From positions 1 through 6,770 of the forward strand of contig NZ_QFQZ01000132.1 of assembly GCF_003243465.1 (NCBI RefSeq): 6,770 nt of DNA. Direction: 5' to 3'. The stretch comes from Caulobacter segnis. Lineage in GTDB: Bacteria > Pseudomonadota > Alphaproteobacteria > Caulobacterales > Caulobacteraceae. Below the pieces are notes generated by a model. It saw only the letters and a list, made by a program, of their open reading frames with translations. It was not told where the DNA came from and did not search any database. A program made the position numbers and the translations under genes. This document shows positions 6,755-6,770 of this stretch, piece after piece (position 1 is the stretch's first letter; the number at the start of each line of letters is the position of its first letter).

Positions 6755-6770
6755 ATGAACGTGAAGCGTC
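6755..6770 (+). CDS. Start of a divergent gene, cut by right edge
   Basis: Only five codons are visible, reading MNVKR. The ATG at 6755 has AGGAG at 6744-6748 with a 6-nt spacer, a good Shine-Dalgarno placement. The gene would diverge from the minus-strand run. Divergent genes beside carbohydrate loci often encode transcriptional regulators, but five residues cannot identify this one. An alternative upstream ATG at 6721 in another frame (reading MLAFRSW) is open to the edge but lacks a comparable ribosome binding site. Confidence 0.45.

Noticed and set aside
6711..6755. 14-codon plus-strand frame from GTG 6711 ending in TGA overlapping ATG 6755 (TGATG)
   Set aside because: It looks like a coupled leader peptide, but it has no ribosome binding site and a frame this short is expected by chance.

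Overview
The window is a GC-rich stretch (third codon positions almost all G or C) that reads like an alphaproteobacterial chromosome, most likely Caulobacteraceae (Caulobacter, Phenylobacterium or a relative). This rests on the codon use, the large TonB-dependent receptor of the Xanthomonas/Caulobacter type, and the Tat- and Sec-exported carbohydrate enzymes beside it. The taxonomic call is an inference.

Four genes lie head to tail on the minus strand, in transcription order from right to left. (1) About 5166-6686: a protein of roughly 506 residues from a family I cannot name. It has a helical, aromatic-rich N-terminal part and a beta-rich C-terminal part, like many polysaccharide lyases. 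(2) 2275-5121: a 948-residue TonB-dependent outer-membrane receptor. (3) 902-2074: a Tat-exported protein of the alginate lyase family (Pfam Alginate_lyase; resembles PL5/PL38). (4) 1-909: a secreted aldose 1-epimerase, cut by the left edge before its catalytic glutamate. Gaps are 44 nt (1 to 2) and 200 nt (2 to 3); genes 3 and 4 overlap by 8 nt. At the right edge, a plus-strand gene with a good ribosome binding site begins divergently at 6755; only five codons are visible.

Together this looks like a small polysaccharide utilisation locus for a uronic-acid polymer (alginate, glucuronan or similar). The receptor would import oligosaccharides across the outer membrane, the lyase and perhaps gene 1 would cut them, and the epimerase would interconvert anomers of released sugars. 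The substrate is not proven by the sequence.

The most notable points are these. The first gene has strong coding signal well upstream of its only GTG, yet no ATG, GTG or TTG at the natural start: a Shine-Dalgarno sequence is followed at 7 nt by AAG and at 10 nt by CTG. That gene belongs to an unrecognised family in a uronate-type locus. Two hairpins sit between the receptor and the lyase. The rest is ordinary. No RNA genes, CRISPR arrays, insertion sequences or attachment sites were seen, and no stretch over 300 bases lacks a gene.
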